This document shows, piece after piece, positions 38,508-49,067 of a DNA stretch of 64,000 bases. Made by a program: the position numbers and the translations under genes. The notes under the pieces were generated by a model. It made no database searches. It was given only the letters and a program-made list of their open reading frames with translations, and was not told the DNA's origin. Source of the DNA: Rhizobium sp. RCAM05350 (GTDB lineage Bacteria > Pseudomonadota > Alphaproteobacteria > Rhizobiales > Rhizobiaceae). The stretch spans positions 1,736,001-1,800,000 of the forward strand of contig CP087974.1 of NCBI GenBank assembly GCA_024426085.1, written 5' to 3'. Within the stretch, counting starts at the first letter, position 1. Each line of letters opens with the position of its first letter.

Positions 38508-40764
38508 AGAGCTGCTCTCCTTTGAGAACCGGGGCATGTTCGGCTGTTTTGACAGGCAAAGGCACCTGGACGATCTTGTTGTCGTTGAGCACCATCGGCG
38601 CATCCTCGAAGGACTGGACGACACTTTCGCGTGGATCAGGCCGGCGCTGTAGCGGATGGCGCGCAGCGATCCCGTCAGGCTCCAGAGCGCAAACCGGCTC
38701 GTGCCCCAGAAGAAGTTCTTGCGGGTCTGGCGACGTTCCAGGCGCTCCTGCAATACCGACTGGTCGGAATACATCAATTCGGCAATCGCCATCACCGTTT
38801 CCGGCGTGCGCTCGGAATAGGCAAAGCCGCAGATCGTCGCGTGATCGAGCACGCGCCGCGAACGATAGACGACGTTGAAGCTGATCGTCTGGCCGCCGCG
38901 CCGCACTTCGACCTTGGCCGTCGTCGGGTTGACGAGATCCAGCTTCGGTTCCTTGTCGACGAATTCGATCGAGACGCCACCGCTGGAGGCATCCTGAACG
39001 ATGACATGATGGATGATGTCAGCGATATGCATCAGGGCGTGGCGCTTGACCGGCAGGCGCTGGTTGCGGCGCAGTTCGCGGCGCTCAGCGATGGCGCCCA
39101 AGGCTGCACCGGCAAGGCCGAGATTGATCAGGTTCCACATCGCGACGATCAGCAGCAGCTCGCTGGCGACCGGCTCTGTCAGCACGCGATACCCGGAATA
39201 GAGCGCAGCAGCGAGCAGCAGGAAGAAGATGGCAAAGTACGGCGTTGCCAGCGGCGACAGCTTGCTCTTGTCCAGCGTCTGGCCCTTGGCCGTGACGTTG
39301 AAGGTCGGCTTGCGCGGGTTGCGCACGACGCTGACGATGCTGCCGAACAGGAAGACGGCCTGGACATACTCATAAAGCTCGGAAATCCATGGCCAGCGAA
39401 CGCGGCCATAGAGATAGCTCTGCATGGCGAAAGAGCTGATCAGATAGGTCACCGCGTAGGAGGCGAACTCGAGGATGTTGGCCTTGTAGATCTCCAGCGA
39501 GAAGAAGATGTAGAGCAGCGGCGAGAACATGAAGGCCAGCCGCGACAGCGGAAACAGCCAGAACATGTTGATGCCGGCATAGCAGATGCGCTGCGGGATC
39601 GAGAGACCCTTGGCCAAAAACGGCCGCTTGAGGATGAGGATCTGCAGCATGCCCTGGCACCAGCGGGCGCGCTGGCCGATGAAGGAGACGAAGGTTTCCG
39701 GCTGCAGGCCCGCAATCAGCGGCTTGTCGACGTAGACCGAATGCCAGCCCTGGCAATGCAGCGAAAGTGCCGTTTCGCAATCCTCGGTGATCGACTGGCC
39801 GGAGAAACCATCTGTGGTCATCAGCGCCGAGCGGCGCAGCACTGCGGCCGAGCCGCAGAAGAACGATGCGTTCCACTTGTCGAGCCCGCGTTGCAGGATC
39901 GAATAGAACATCTCGTTTTCCGACGGCATGCGGGCAAAGGTCTGGAGGTTCTTTTCCAGCGGGTCCGGATTGAGGAAATAATGCGGCGTCTGGACGAGGA
40001 AAAGCTTTTCGTCGTCCTTAAAGAAGCTGACCGTCGCGCAGGAAGTCGCGCACCGGCGCATGGTCGGCATCGAACACGACGACCAGTTCGCCCTTGGAAA
40101 CCTTCAGGCCTTCGTTGAGATTGCCGGCCTTGGCGTGGTCGTTCTGCTTGCGGGCATGGTAATGCACGCCCATCGCAGCGCACAGCGCCTTCAGCTGCTC
40201 ATGACGGCGGATGGCGGCGACCGAGACATGCGGGTTCTTGTGGTTGCGCTTGGCATCCGTGCCGCCGTCATCGAGCAGGTAGATGTTCAGCTTGTCCTTC
40301 GGATAGGCCATCGACTTGGCGGCAGCCAGCGTCACCGCCAGAAGCTCGGCATCCTCGTTGTAGCTCGGAATGAACACGTCGACCGTCGGCAGATCGGCGG
40401 CAGCACCCATGTCCGGCGTCTTCCGCTTGATCGGGTCGATGACCATGAAGAAGCTGATCGCCAGCATCGCCAGGCAATACATTTCGGCGAGATAGAGCAG
40501 GAAACCGGGAATGAAGTTCAGCGGCTCGGTGATATCTGGCAGCGTCTCGGTGGTGCGCCAGAAACCATAACGCAACGCAATGATGCCGGCGAAAACGAGC
40601 GTGATAACGCGAAACGTGCTGTTGTCGGGACGCGTCATGCCGATGAACATGATGCCCAGAACAGCAAAGCTGAGCATAAGCTGCGCCTGAAGACTCATCG
40701 GCAGCAAAATAAGAGACAAGCCGACTGCCCCGGCCGGAATAGCCAGATATTTTCCGCACGTCAT
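38500..40764 (-). CDS. bcsA: Cellulose synthase catalytic subunit BcsA (frameshifted)
   Basis: GT2 synthase with N-terminal helices, 'VDVFIPSYNEDAELLAVTLAAAK', 'YLLDDGG', 'VVVFDADHAPV', 'TEDCETA' and 'QRARWCQG' (the D, D, TED and QxxRW motifs), then further helices and a C-terminal PilZ domain. 'RRNQR' and 'DASSGG' fit the RxxxR and D/NxSxxG c-di-GMP sites. It makes beta-1,4-glucan from UDP-glucose at the inner membrane, activated by c-di-GMP. Breaks lie near 40030 and 38630; the true end is 'EHAPVLKGEQLYG', stop 38500-38502. About 754 codons. First gene of the operon. Confidence 0.92.
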
Positions 40765-40961
40765 GTGCCACCAACCCCATCGTCATCTTCAGCGGCGCAT
40801 CATGCGTGCCGGTTCTACATCGAACAGCCGGAACCTAAGCGGCGAAGGGTCAACAGAATCCTAATTTACGGAAGGCTGGCCGGAAAGGACACAGGACGAG
40901 GTTAACACGGAGTTTACGGCATGCGCCAAGATATGAGGGGGCTGACGCGGGAGCCTTTTAG

Positions 40962-41345
40962 GGGGCAGACAAAACCCGACTCGCCCCGCTCCTTGAGGAC
41001 GTGCATGAGCGCTTGGCGGGCGTGGTCATTGAGAACCCGGACTGGCTGGCATTTATCGATCGCTACGACCGGCCTGAGACACTCTTCTATCTAGACCCGC
41101 CATATTTTGGGAACGAGGATGAATATGGGAAGGCGTTGTTTTCGCAGGGTCAGTTTGAAATAATGGCAAAGCGGCTTTCACGTTTGAAGGCGCGCTTCAT
41201 CATGTCCATTAATGACGCCCCACTTATCCACCAAACGGTTTCGGCATTTCAGCGAGAGAAGGTCAACTTGACCTATTCAGTAGAGGGCAGAAAAGGTACC
41301 CATGCAGCCGAGTTGATCATCTTTGGAGGAACTTCGCATGAATAG
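40962..41345 (+). pseudogene. Truncated D12-class DNA adenine methylase
   Basis: The frame is open only from 40962, after an in-frame TAG. It reads 'KTRLAPLLEDVHERLAGVVIENPDWLAFIDRYDRPETLFYLDPPYFG', then 'RLKARFIMSINDAPLIHQTV'. This is the C-terminal half of a Dam/D12 N6-adenine methyltransferase with the catalytic DPPY motif. The N-terminal FxGxG-type SAM site is absent, so at ~127 of the usual 260-300 residues it is a remnant. The break lies at the junction with the bcsA upstream region. Its stop overlaps the next small ORF (ATG at 41338). Confidence 0.7.
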
Positions 41346-41454
41346 GCCTGAGCCAGTTTCTGACTTTATGCGGGCCGTATCTTCCTACGCGACGCACCTC
41401 GATGACATCGCATTTTACTATTTGGCAGTATCGTCCGGGCATGAACACGCGTGA
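41338..41454 (+). CDS. Tiny ORF linking methylase remnant and nuclease-like gene
   Basis: 38 residues, 'MNRPEPVSDFMRAVSSYATHLDDIAFYYLAVSSGHEHA'. It overlaps the methylase stop by 8 bp and the next ATG (41441) by 14 bp, the layout of a coupled operon. No family is recognised. It could also be the N-terminus of the next gene separated by a frameshift. Confidence 0.3.
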   Translation: MNRPEPVSDFMRAVSSYATHLDDIAFYYLAVSSGHEHA

Positions 41455-43019
41455 TTCTGAGGCCGACTTTTCATTGATTCCAGTCGACCGCTCGGACCTA
41501 AGCGAATTGTTTCAGACAGAGTGCAAGCAGGCTGGTATTCTTTGCACGAAATGGGATGTACCGCAGATGATTTGATACAGATGGTCGTGCGTGGAGAACT
41601 CAAAACCCCCCACGGAATTTTGAAGTTCAGCAAAGTTCCCACCAGCAGTGAATTTTCTTTCACTGAGCATCATCCAGAGGGCATATCCCAATACTCGCGA
41701 TACGCAGTCCTGACGATCACCAGCGGGGATAAACGGCGGCTCGATTTGCCGGCACTGGATTGGGAACTAAAGGGACTGAGTGAGCCTTACGACAGCTTAC
41801 TCGAGCTTCAACAGGAATGCCGCCTGGGGTCGATTTTCAACAACACAACGGTATTCGAGGCAATTTCAACCAATATGGTTGCTGTTGATCTGTCATCAAC
41901 GATGGATGATCAGCAATGCAATATCGGGATTATGGTTGCAGCGGGTCTGCCGAGAGAGCGTGTCCAAATTGGATACAGAGAATTAAACGCCGGCAATGTT
42001 GTCGAGCGAGGTCAGCTTCAGCACGGCAATATAGCCTGGCAAACTACTGGAACCGGAGAACTTCAGAGGGGAGTGGCAAAAATTTCCGTTTTGCCGGCCT
42101 CTGTTGTGCACTGCTACGCACTGTATGATGGTGTGGCGCATCATCAAGGCTGGCTGCAAGATCCAAACAATGTTCAGAACCCGCGAATGGCCGTTTACAA
42201 GGCGTTCGATGATTCACTGCAAATACTGCGAAGCTATCTCCATCTGGAGGAAAAGCCTCCAAACAATTCACGAGACCTCGAGTTCGGGGTGGCTTGGTTG
42301 TTGTGGATGATGGGCTTCTCGTGTGCCCAGATCGGTGGAACAGGAAAAACCTCCGATGCGGTCGACTTGGTTGCCGTTACGCCCAATGGGCACTATGCGG
42401 TTGTCGAGTGCACCACCGGCCTCCTCAAAACCGAAAACAAGTTACCCTTGTTGTTGAGCCGAACGGCCTTGGTGCAACAGCGGCTTCGGCGGAGCAATAA
42501 CACCTACGCCAAAGTTATGCCGGTTTTGGTAACCACCAAGACCCGAACCGAGGTGGTCGCTGACTTGGAACAAGCGGAGAAACTCGGTGTCCTCGTTATC
42601 ACCTCGGAAGATATTCTCTCAGCAATTGATAGGGTAATTTATCATCCAGACGCTGATCGCTATTTCTCAGACGCTGAAAAGCTCGTCGCTGAGGGGGGTT
42701 GCCCGTCACAGTGTTCCCTCATGACTGAAAAGCCGCGCTCTGAGGGAGATCTATCTGGAGGTGTCGTGTCTGAAGAGAAATTTCAGAATGTCACTGACGG
42801 GGTATGTCGAGTGTTGGTAAGGCGCTGGAAAAAGTTGCGGCGCCACGGAGCACTAAACTGCTTTTTGAAACCGAAGCCGGAATTGCAGTTTTTCCAACTC
42901 CTCGTGTTAAAATTCCGAAAAGGCGCGGCGAGCTACAGCGGCGTTTGTGCAACTTTGCGGCGGGCCGTGCCCTACTTGGCAAAGGCGCCGGCATAAAGCG
43001 GATGAAATCAAACATTTGA
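41441..43019 (+). CDS. Unrecognised large protein with nuclease-like (PD-(D/E)XK-type) central domain
   Basis: The main open frame is 41521-42996 (about 490 residues). An upstream start 'MNTRDSEADFSLIPVDRSDLSELFQ' at 41441 joins after a probable lost base near 41515. Near 42800 a lost G in GGGG likely hides the true end 'SSVGKALEKVAAPRSTKLLFETEAG...', stop at 43019. Residues ~254-300 of the main frame ('LEFGVAWLLWMMGF', D282 in 'AVDLVAV', E296 in 'YAVVECTTG') have the order of a restriction-endonuclease fold, but the usual Lys is Thr298. The N-terminal 240 residues are unknown to me. GC is lower than in flanking genes; it follows a DNA methylase remnant and abuts tRNA-His. A restriction or defence role is inference. 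Confidence 0.45.
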
Positions 43020-43031
43020 CTGTGGGAAGAA

Positions 43032-43108
43032 TGGTACGGTTGGGGGGTCTCGAACCTCCGACCTCAGGTGCCACAAACCTGCGCTCTAACCAACTGAGCT
43101 ACAACCGC
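43032..43108 (-). tRNA. tRNA-His (GTG)
   Basis: 77 nt on the minus strand including encoded CCA. Acceptor GCGGTTG / CAACCGT (G1:U72) with discriminator A73 and no G-1, as known for alphaproteobacterial tRNA-His. Anticodon stem CAGGT/ACCTG, loop TTGTGGC with anticodon GTG. The T stem GGAGG/CCCCC has one A-C mismatch, possibly a base error in the G-run at 43041-43046. Its 3' end faces the accessory patch. Confidence 0.95.
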
Positions 43109-43205
43109 ACAAAACAAAGCTGACGAAACGAAGTCGCGCTGCGCTTTCCGGGTCAAATACGGGCAGTCCGGATTTTTTGCAAGCCATAACTTGCCCGTAG
43201 ATGTG

Positions 43206-43234
43206 AAAAAACCGGGTAAACAATCACCCGGTTC
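43206..43234 (-). terminator. Rho-independent terminator
   Basis: Stem AACCGGGT (43210-43217) / ACCCGGTT (43226-43233), with T6 on the minus strand after the phasin gene. Confidence 0.75.
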
Positions 43235-43275
43235 CTTTTGTCATGCTGCGCCGGCAATGCCTGCGCCTGCAGAAA

Positions 43276-43725
43276 TCAGTTCTTCTTGAAGCCGGAGATG
43301 GCCTTTTCAGCGGCATCCTTGCCAGGCTTCGTCACGGTTTCAGCAATCTTGCGGGTGGCTTCCTGCATCGACTTTGCCTGTTCCATGGCAAGCTCGGCCT
43401 GCTTGCGGATGAAGGCGGTCTGCAGTTCAAAAAGTTCGGAGACGGACTTGACGCCCATCAGGGCTTCCATGTGCGACAGCGAATTCTCGGCATTGGTGCG
43501 CAGGGCGTCGATCGCCTTGAGGCCGAGTTCAACGGTACCGGACTGCGCGCTCTCGATGGTCGCTTCAACGGTCTTCGTTGCGTCTTCGGCGGCGGTCTTC
43601 ATCTTGGAATAGGCTTCCTTGGACTGGGCGGCACCCTTTTCCGCGAAATCGTGGAACGTTTCGGTGACCTTTGCCGGGTCGAACGAGGCAAGCGAAAAGA
43701 CGTCGTCGGTTTTCTTGGTAGCCAT
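43276..43725 (-). CDS. Phasin family protein
   Basis: 149 residues, almost wholly helical. 'FHDFAEKGAAQSKEAYSKMKTAAEDATKTVEATIESAQSGTVELGLKAIDALRTNAENSLSHMEALMGVKSVSELFELQTAFIRKQAELAMEQAKSMQ' is the phasin domain. Phasins coat polyhydroxybutyrate granules and limit their size. The gene stands alone with its own terminator. Acetoacetyl-CoA synthetase, another PHB-cycle enzyme, is 7 kb away. Confidence 0.88.
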   Translation of the reverse strand: MATKKTDDVFSLASFDPAKVTETFHDFAEKGAAQSKEAYSKMKTAAEDATKTVEATIESAQSGTVELGLKAIDALRTNAENSLSHMEALMGVKSVSELFELQTAFIRKQAELAMEQAKSMQEATRKIAETVTKPGKDAAEKAISGFKKN

Positions 43726-43976
43726 GATCTGCGCTCCTTGGTTTCAGGCCCTCTCATGAGGCACCCACTCTGTGATGATGTCTATATAGGCGATTTGGTT
43801 GTGCATTGCAATATATTTGTGCAATGCAGCATTCATTAAAATCACCTGCATTAACCTTGCGCCGCGAAAGGCCTGTGCGTCATGGTGAGCAAGCTGGACC
43901 CCCCGGCGTCCCGGCGTCTATTAATAGACTGTTAACAATCCCGTCCATGTGACGGTTGTGCAAACCAGGTCAGCCG

Positions 43977-46900
43977 ATGCCCGCAAAACTGTACCCCTTT
44001 ATCGACATCGCCGTTCATGAACGGGTGCGGGAGCATTTTGTCAAAGGCGATGCAGCCGCGCTGTTTTCTCCGGACATGAGCCAGGTGCTCTGGTCGAATG
44101 GCGAAGGGGCGCTCCTCTTCGGCCTGCCGTCGATCTATGATTTCATCGATAGCGGTGCCAACCGCAACGAGGCTGCCTATCGGCAGATGGAGGCCGCCGC
44201 CCGGCAACTGGCGCGCAGCGGTGACCGCCGGGCTTTCCTGATGCGCATCGCGTCGGGTTTCCAGCGCGTGTCGGTCAACGCATCCGTCGAGATGATCACC
44301 GTTCGTCCGGGCGAAACGGCAATCCTGTTTGCTGCCCCCCGCACCGGCAAGCCGCTTGTCCTTAAAGATCCGCAGCAGCGGATGATTTCCGGCTTCGACG
44401 ACCCGGATACGCATATGGCTGTGCTTGACGGTGACGGCGCGGTCCTCGCCGCCTCCCCCGGCTTTGATGCGCTTGCGATGACGCCACAAAACTGCCGCTC
44501 GCTGGTCAGCGCCGTTTCTTGCGCGACCGCGACTGGCTGCTCAAGCGGCCGATCCCGACCGGCAAAGGCAAGCTACCGGCCGCGATCGGCAAGCTGTCGG
44601 AAGACCCTGCCCTGCACCTGCTTTTCGCTGTGGAAACCATCCTCGGCAATCTCGATCCGGACACGGACTTCCACGAGACCGAGGTAACAAGCGCTACTTC
44701 CATCGCGGAAGAGCCCGCTTCATCAAGCGCGGCCGCGCTGCTTCCCTCGCAAGCAACCGTGCCGGATGATGTCATCGACGAGATCAAACAGATCGAAGAA
44801 ATCGCGTCGGAAAGCGACGGCTTCGTAGATCCGCCTGACCAGATAGAGGCGAACGCTGCCGAGCCGATTGCAGACGATCTCCCCGTGCTTGAAGTCAGCG
44901 CCGTAACCGATGAAGAGGTTGCACCTATTTTATCAGCGGACACTGAACCAACTTCCGCCGACGCTGTCGAAACGCCCGAAGAAACCGATGCCGACATCGT
45001 GGAGCCAACGCTGCACGCCGAACAGGCCATTGCGGACACCACTGACATCGACGACCACCTTGCCGGCGAGGCTCTGATCGCAGATGCGGACCACCCGGTT
45101 CCAGACGGCTCGACCGCCGACGGCCTTGCTGAGACCACGATAAGCGAAACAGTTTCGGACCAGCCGGATTTCGAAACGCCGGCGGCCACTTTCGAAACCG
45201 GGGTGGAAGGAACGAACCTCCTTCGCCCGATCCTGATTTTGCTTCGAATGATGATGCTTCGGCCAGCGCCATGACGGATACCGAGGACACCGCCACTGCG
45301 GAGGCGGATGATATCACGCAGGAAGACGCGCCTGAGGAAAAAAACGACACAGCGGACGTGGTGCAGGGTTTCATCTTCAACCCCAACAGCCGGGCAATCC
45401 GCTTCGTCTGGAAGATCGACGCGGACGGCAGGTTCAGCGAAATTTCCGAGGAATTCGCAACCGCTGTCGGCCCCGCCTCCGCCGATGTTGCCGGGCGAAG
45501 CTTTACCGAACTTGCCGGCCGCTATCACCTCGACCCCGGCAACACCATCAGCGAATTGCTGAAGCGGCGCGACACATGGTCGGGCAAGACCATCTACTGG
45601 CCCGTCGAAGGCACAAGCCTGCAGGTCCCAGTCGATCTTGCAGCCCTTCCGACCTATTCGCGCAACCGCGAATTCGACGGTTTTCGCGGCTTCGGCATCG
45701 TGCGCGTGGCCGATACGATCAATGACAAACAGGCCATGGGCCTGACTTTTGGCGCGCCAGCAGCGACTGCCGAAGAGTTTACCGACGGAACGGACGGCGT
45801 AGCGGCAGATCTCCTGCCCGCCGATCATGAAGCGGCGGCGGACGAAGCAGCACCGAACGACGCGATCCCAGAAGGCCCTGCGACAGCCGAAGACACCTGA
45901 ACATTCGCGCAACCACGAGGACGCGGCGGAGTTTTTATCCGAGTTGACGGAAGACGATGACGGTGACCTGGTCGCCGCCCACGGCGACGACCTGCCGGTA
46001 GCTGACGAACAACCGGAAGACCCTTTCCGCGGCGAGCGTCCGGCGCTGAAACTGGTCCAGACCCCGGGGCGCCGCACATCGGACAAGGTCGTGCAGCTCG
46101 ACAATCACCGTCCACCGGGCACCGAGCCCCTGAGCCGCAGCGAACAGGCAGCGTTTCATGAGATCGCCCGTCAACTCGGCGAGAATTTTGGCAAGCGCCC
46201 GAATGAGGATGTGCCTGTCACGAACGAACCCGCAGCGGGCAATCCGCTCCAGGCCGATGCCGCACCGAAAACCGAGGCGATCGACGAGGATGATCGTGCC
46301 GGCATCGATGATGGAGCAAAACCGGTCGCCGAAAACGCGCTGCCTGAGGCCCCTCTCCCGATCGTGCCTGCACGCACCAGCGGCAGCAGCAGCCTGACGC
46401 CGGAAATCCTTGACAATCTTCCGCTCGCTCTTCTGGTCCATAGCGGCGACGATCTGTTTCATGCCAATTACGAATTTCTGGCGCTCACCGGCTATGCCGA
46501 TCTGGACGAACTGCGCGAGGAAGGCGGGATAGACGCCCTTTTCGCCGGCGACGAGGATGGCCTGCTCGACTTGCCGGATGGCGCGATGATGGTGATCCGT
46601 AACGACGGCCAGCTGGTGCCGGTATCGGCGCGGCTCCAGTCGATCCGCTGGGAAGACAAGAACGCGCTGATGATGGCACTTTCGGCAACGCAGACAGCGC
46701 CGGCGCCTCTCGCAGAAGAAGATGTCCCGCCCGAAACTGTTGAAGAGATCCCGGAGGCGCAGGAACTCCAGGCGCTGCGCATGGAGGCGGAAGAACTCCA
46801 TTCCATTCTTGAGACGGCAACGGACGGCGTCGTTGTCGTTGGCGCCGAGGGCGAGATCCGCTCGGTCAACCGCTCGGCCAGCGCCCTGTTCAACTATGAT

Positions 46901-47893
46901 GATGGTGAAATCCGCGGCAAGCCGTTCGCCATGCTGTTTGCCCATGAGAGCCAGAAGGCGGTTCTCGACTATCTCGCCGGGCTTTCAGGCCACGGGGTTG
47001 CCAGCGTGCTCAACGATGGCCGCGAAGTGATCGGCCGCGAGGCCTCCGGCGGCTTCATTCCGCTGTTCATGACCATGGGCCGCCTATCCTCCTCCAACGG
47101 CTTCTGCGCCGTCATCCGCGACATTACCCAGTGGAAGCGGACGGAAGAGGAACTGCGCAACGCCAAGCGGGCCGCCGAAACGGCGAATGCCCACAAGAGC
47201 GATTTCCTCGCCCGCGTCAGCCATGAAATCCGCACGCCGCTCAATGCGATCATCGGCTTCTCCGACATGATGGCGAGCGAGCATTTCAGGCCGATCGGCA
47301 ATCCGCGCTATGTCGAATATGCCGGCGATATCGGCCGTTCCGGGCGCCATGTGCTCGATATCGTCAACGACCTCCTCGATATTTCGAAGATCGAAGCCGG
47401 CGAGATGGACCTCGAGTTCACCGCCGTCGAGATCAACGATGCCGTGTCGGAGGCTGTCTCGCTGGTGCAGCCGCAGGCCAACAGCCAGCGGGTGATCATC
47501 CGCACGTCGCTGTCCGGCTCGGTGCCGAACGTGGTTGCCGACAACCGCTCGATCAAGCAGATCGCGCTCAACATCCTGTCCAACGCCATCCGCTTCACGC
47601 CATCCGGCGGCCAGATCGTCGTTTCGACCGCCTATGAGGCCAATGGCAGCGTCATCCTGCGCATCCACGACACCGGCGTCGGCATGACGCGGACCGAGCT
47701 GGAGCAGGCGATGAAACCGTTCCGTCAGGTAACGACCGGCGCACGCAAGCGCGGCGATGGTACCGGCCTTGGCCTGCCGTTGACCAAGGCGATGGCGGAA
47801 GCAAACCGGGCTCATTTCTCGATCAACTCGGCACCGAACGAAGGCACTCTGGTGGAAATATCCTTCCCGTCGCAGCGTGTGCTGGCCAACTAG
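43977..47893 (+). CDS. PdhS-like multi-PAS sensor histidine kinase (frameshifted)
   Basis: About 1305 codons. The N-terminus 'MPAKLYPFIDIAVHERVREHFVKGDAAALFSPDMSQVLWSNGEGA' resembles PdhS-type cell-cycle kinases. A strongly acidic, Ala/Glu/Asp-rich stretch lies at about 44690-45330, then a PAS-like region ('AIRFVWKIDADGRFSEISEEFA') and two more PAS domains ('ILDNLPLALLVHSGDDLFHANYEF', 'SILETATDGVVVVGAEGEIRSVNRSA'). The C-terminal HisKA is 'FLARVSHEIRTPLNAIIGFSDMM', with ATPase boxes 'ILSNAIRFTPSGG', 'DTGVGM' and 'GDGTGLGL'. PdhS/PleC/DivJ-group kinases act on DivK. Breaks lie near 44515, 45245 and 45875. There are no membrane helices, so it is cytosolic. Confidence 0.82.
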
Positions 47894-47914
47894 CCGTCGG
47901 CTGATGGCGAAGCG

Positions 47915-48948
47915 TCAAGGTACGCGGTTTTGCTCTCGCCAGGAGGCCGGGCTGAGGGAGGTCACCCGCCGGAACTCGCGGTTGAAGTTCGATTTGGTTT
48001 GAAAGCCGCATTCGAACATGACTGAGGTCACGGACATGTCGGTCTCATGAAGCAGCCGGCAGGCTTCGGCAATTCGAAACTCGTTGATGTACTGCGAGAC
48101 GTTCTTGCCGGCGAGCCGATTGACGGCGCCGGATATCTGCCGGGCCGGTACGCCTGCACGCCGCGCCAGCCGCGATAATGTCAGGTTTTTCGTCGCGCGA
48201 CAGTTTCTGATCGGCCAGCAGACGATCGATCCGCTCGAGGACCTCGCGATCTTGCGCCGACTGCGCTGGGAGCAGATCGTTGTTCGAAACAAGCGCAGTG
48301 CCTGCCCGCTCGCGCGGCAACGAGGGCGGTCACACCCAATAGAAACAGCCCGAGCAAATTTGCATTGCTGATGATCAAAGCTGCGTTCTTTCCTTTGCCC
48401 CACTCGAAATCCAGCAGAACGGCGAGGTCGAACAGAGCCGACAGGCAAAGGGATGCGGCGGCGAGAAACAGGGCTCGATGCGCCGCAAAGGCCCCTTCAA
48501 GACGTGCCTCGTCCAATGCATCGGTCCCGCTGCGGGCCGGATCCAGCAGCGCCAGCGCGTATCCGACGAACAGCACGAACAAGGCGACATCGATCAATGT
48601 GGGAGCCAGCAGCAACAGCGTGAGGATGGCGAGTGGCGGGGCGGCGTGAAGCCAGCTGATTCTACCGACTCCTTCCTGATGGATCAGGCCACAAAAGCTT
48701 GCCCATACCAGTGGCGGCAGGCAGCTTGCGAAAACGGGTAGAACGTATCGCAGTTCCTCAATGCCGTAGCCCCAGCGCAAACCGACGACAAGCGATTGCA
48801 GGGCACACATACCAATCAGGGTAAGGAACGGCCGGTTGCCTTTCGAGGGCTCTGCACCGCGCAGCATTGAGGCGAGCAGGATCAGAAGCAGCAATGCGAC
48901 GACAAACGGCAGCGGCAGGAAAATCAAGGCAAGTCCTTTGAGTGGCAA
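47915..48948 (-). CDS. AraC family regulator with membrane N-terminus (frameshifted)
   Basis: The first ~210 residues hold about seven helices ('IFLPLPFVVALLLLILLASML', 'LTLLLLAPTLIDVALFVLFVGYALAL'). The C-terminal AraC HTH reads 'LARRAGVPARQISGAVNRLAGKNVSQYINEFRIAEACRLLHETDMSVTSVMFECGFQTKSNFNREFRRVT'. Breaks lie near 48300 and 48200. About 344 residues. A membrane-bound AraC sensor-regulator; signal and targets unknown. It is divergent from the secreted hydrolase gene, a possible target. Confidence 0.78.
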
Positions 48949-49067
48949 TCAACTGACCAATGGTGGCCCATATCGCGATTCGGGACGACCTGAATCGTGA
49001 TCGAGGAAGCGGCGAGGCCATGCAACTGCGATCATTTGCAGGTTCTTCGAAACCAAGTGAGATCCTC

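Noticed and set aside
38631..40118. 495-residue plus-strand ORF
   Set aside because: Antisense to bcsA with the same shadow composition; bcsA motifs on the minus strand are unmistakable.
40860..40980. Possible attachment site repeat matching the tRNA-His 3' end
   Set aside because: I looked for a copy of the tRNA 3' sequence at the far side of the accessory patch and found none, and no integrase gene is present.
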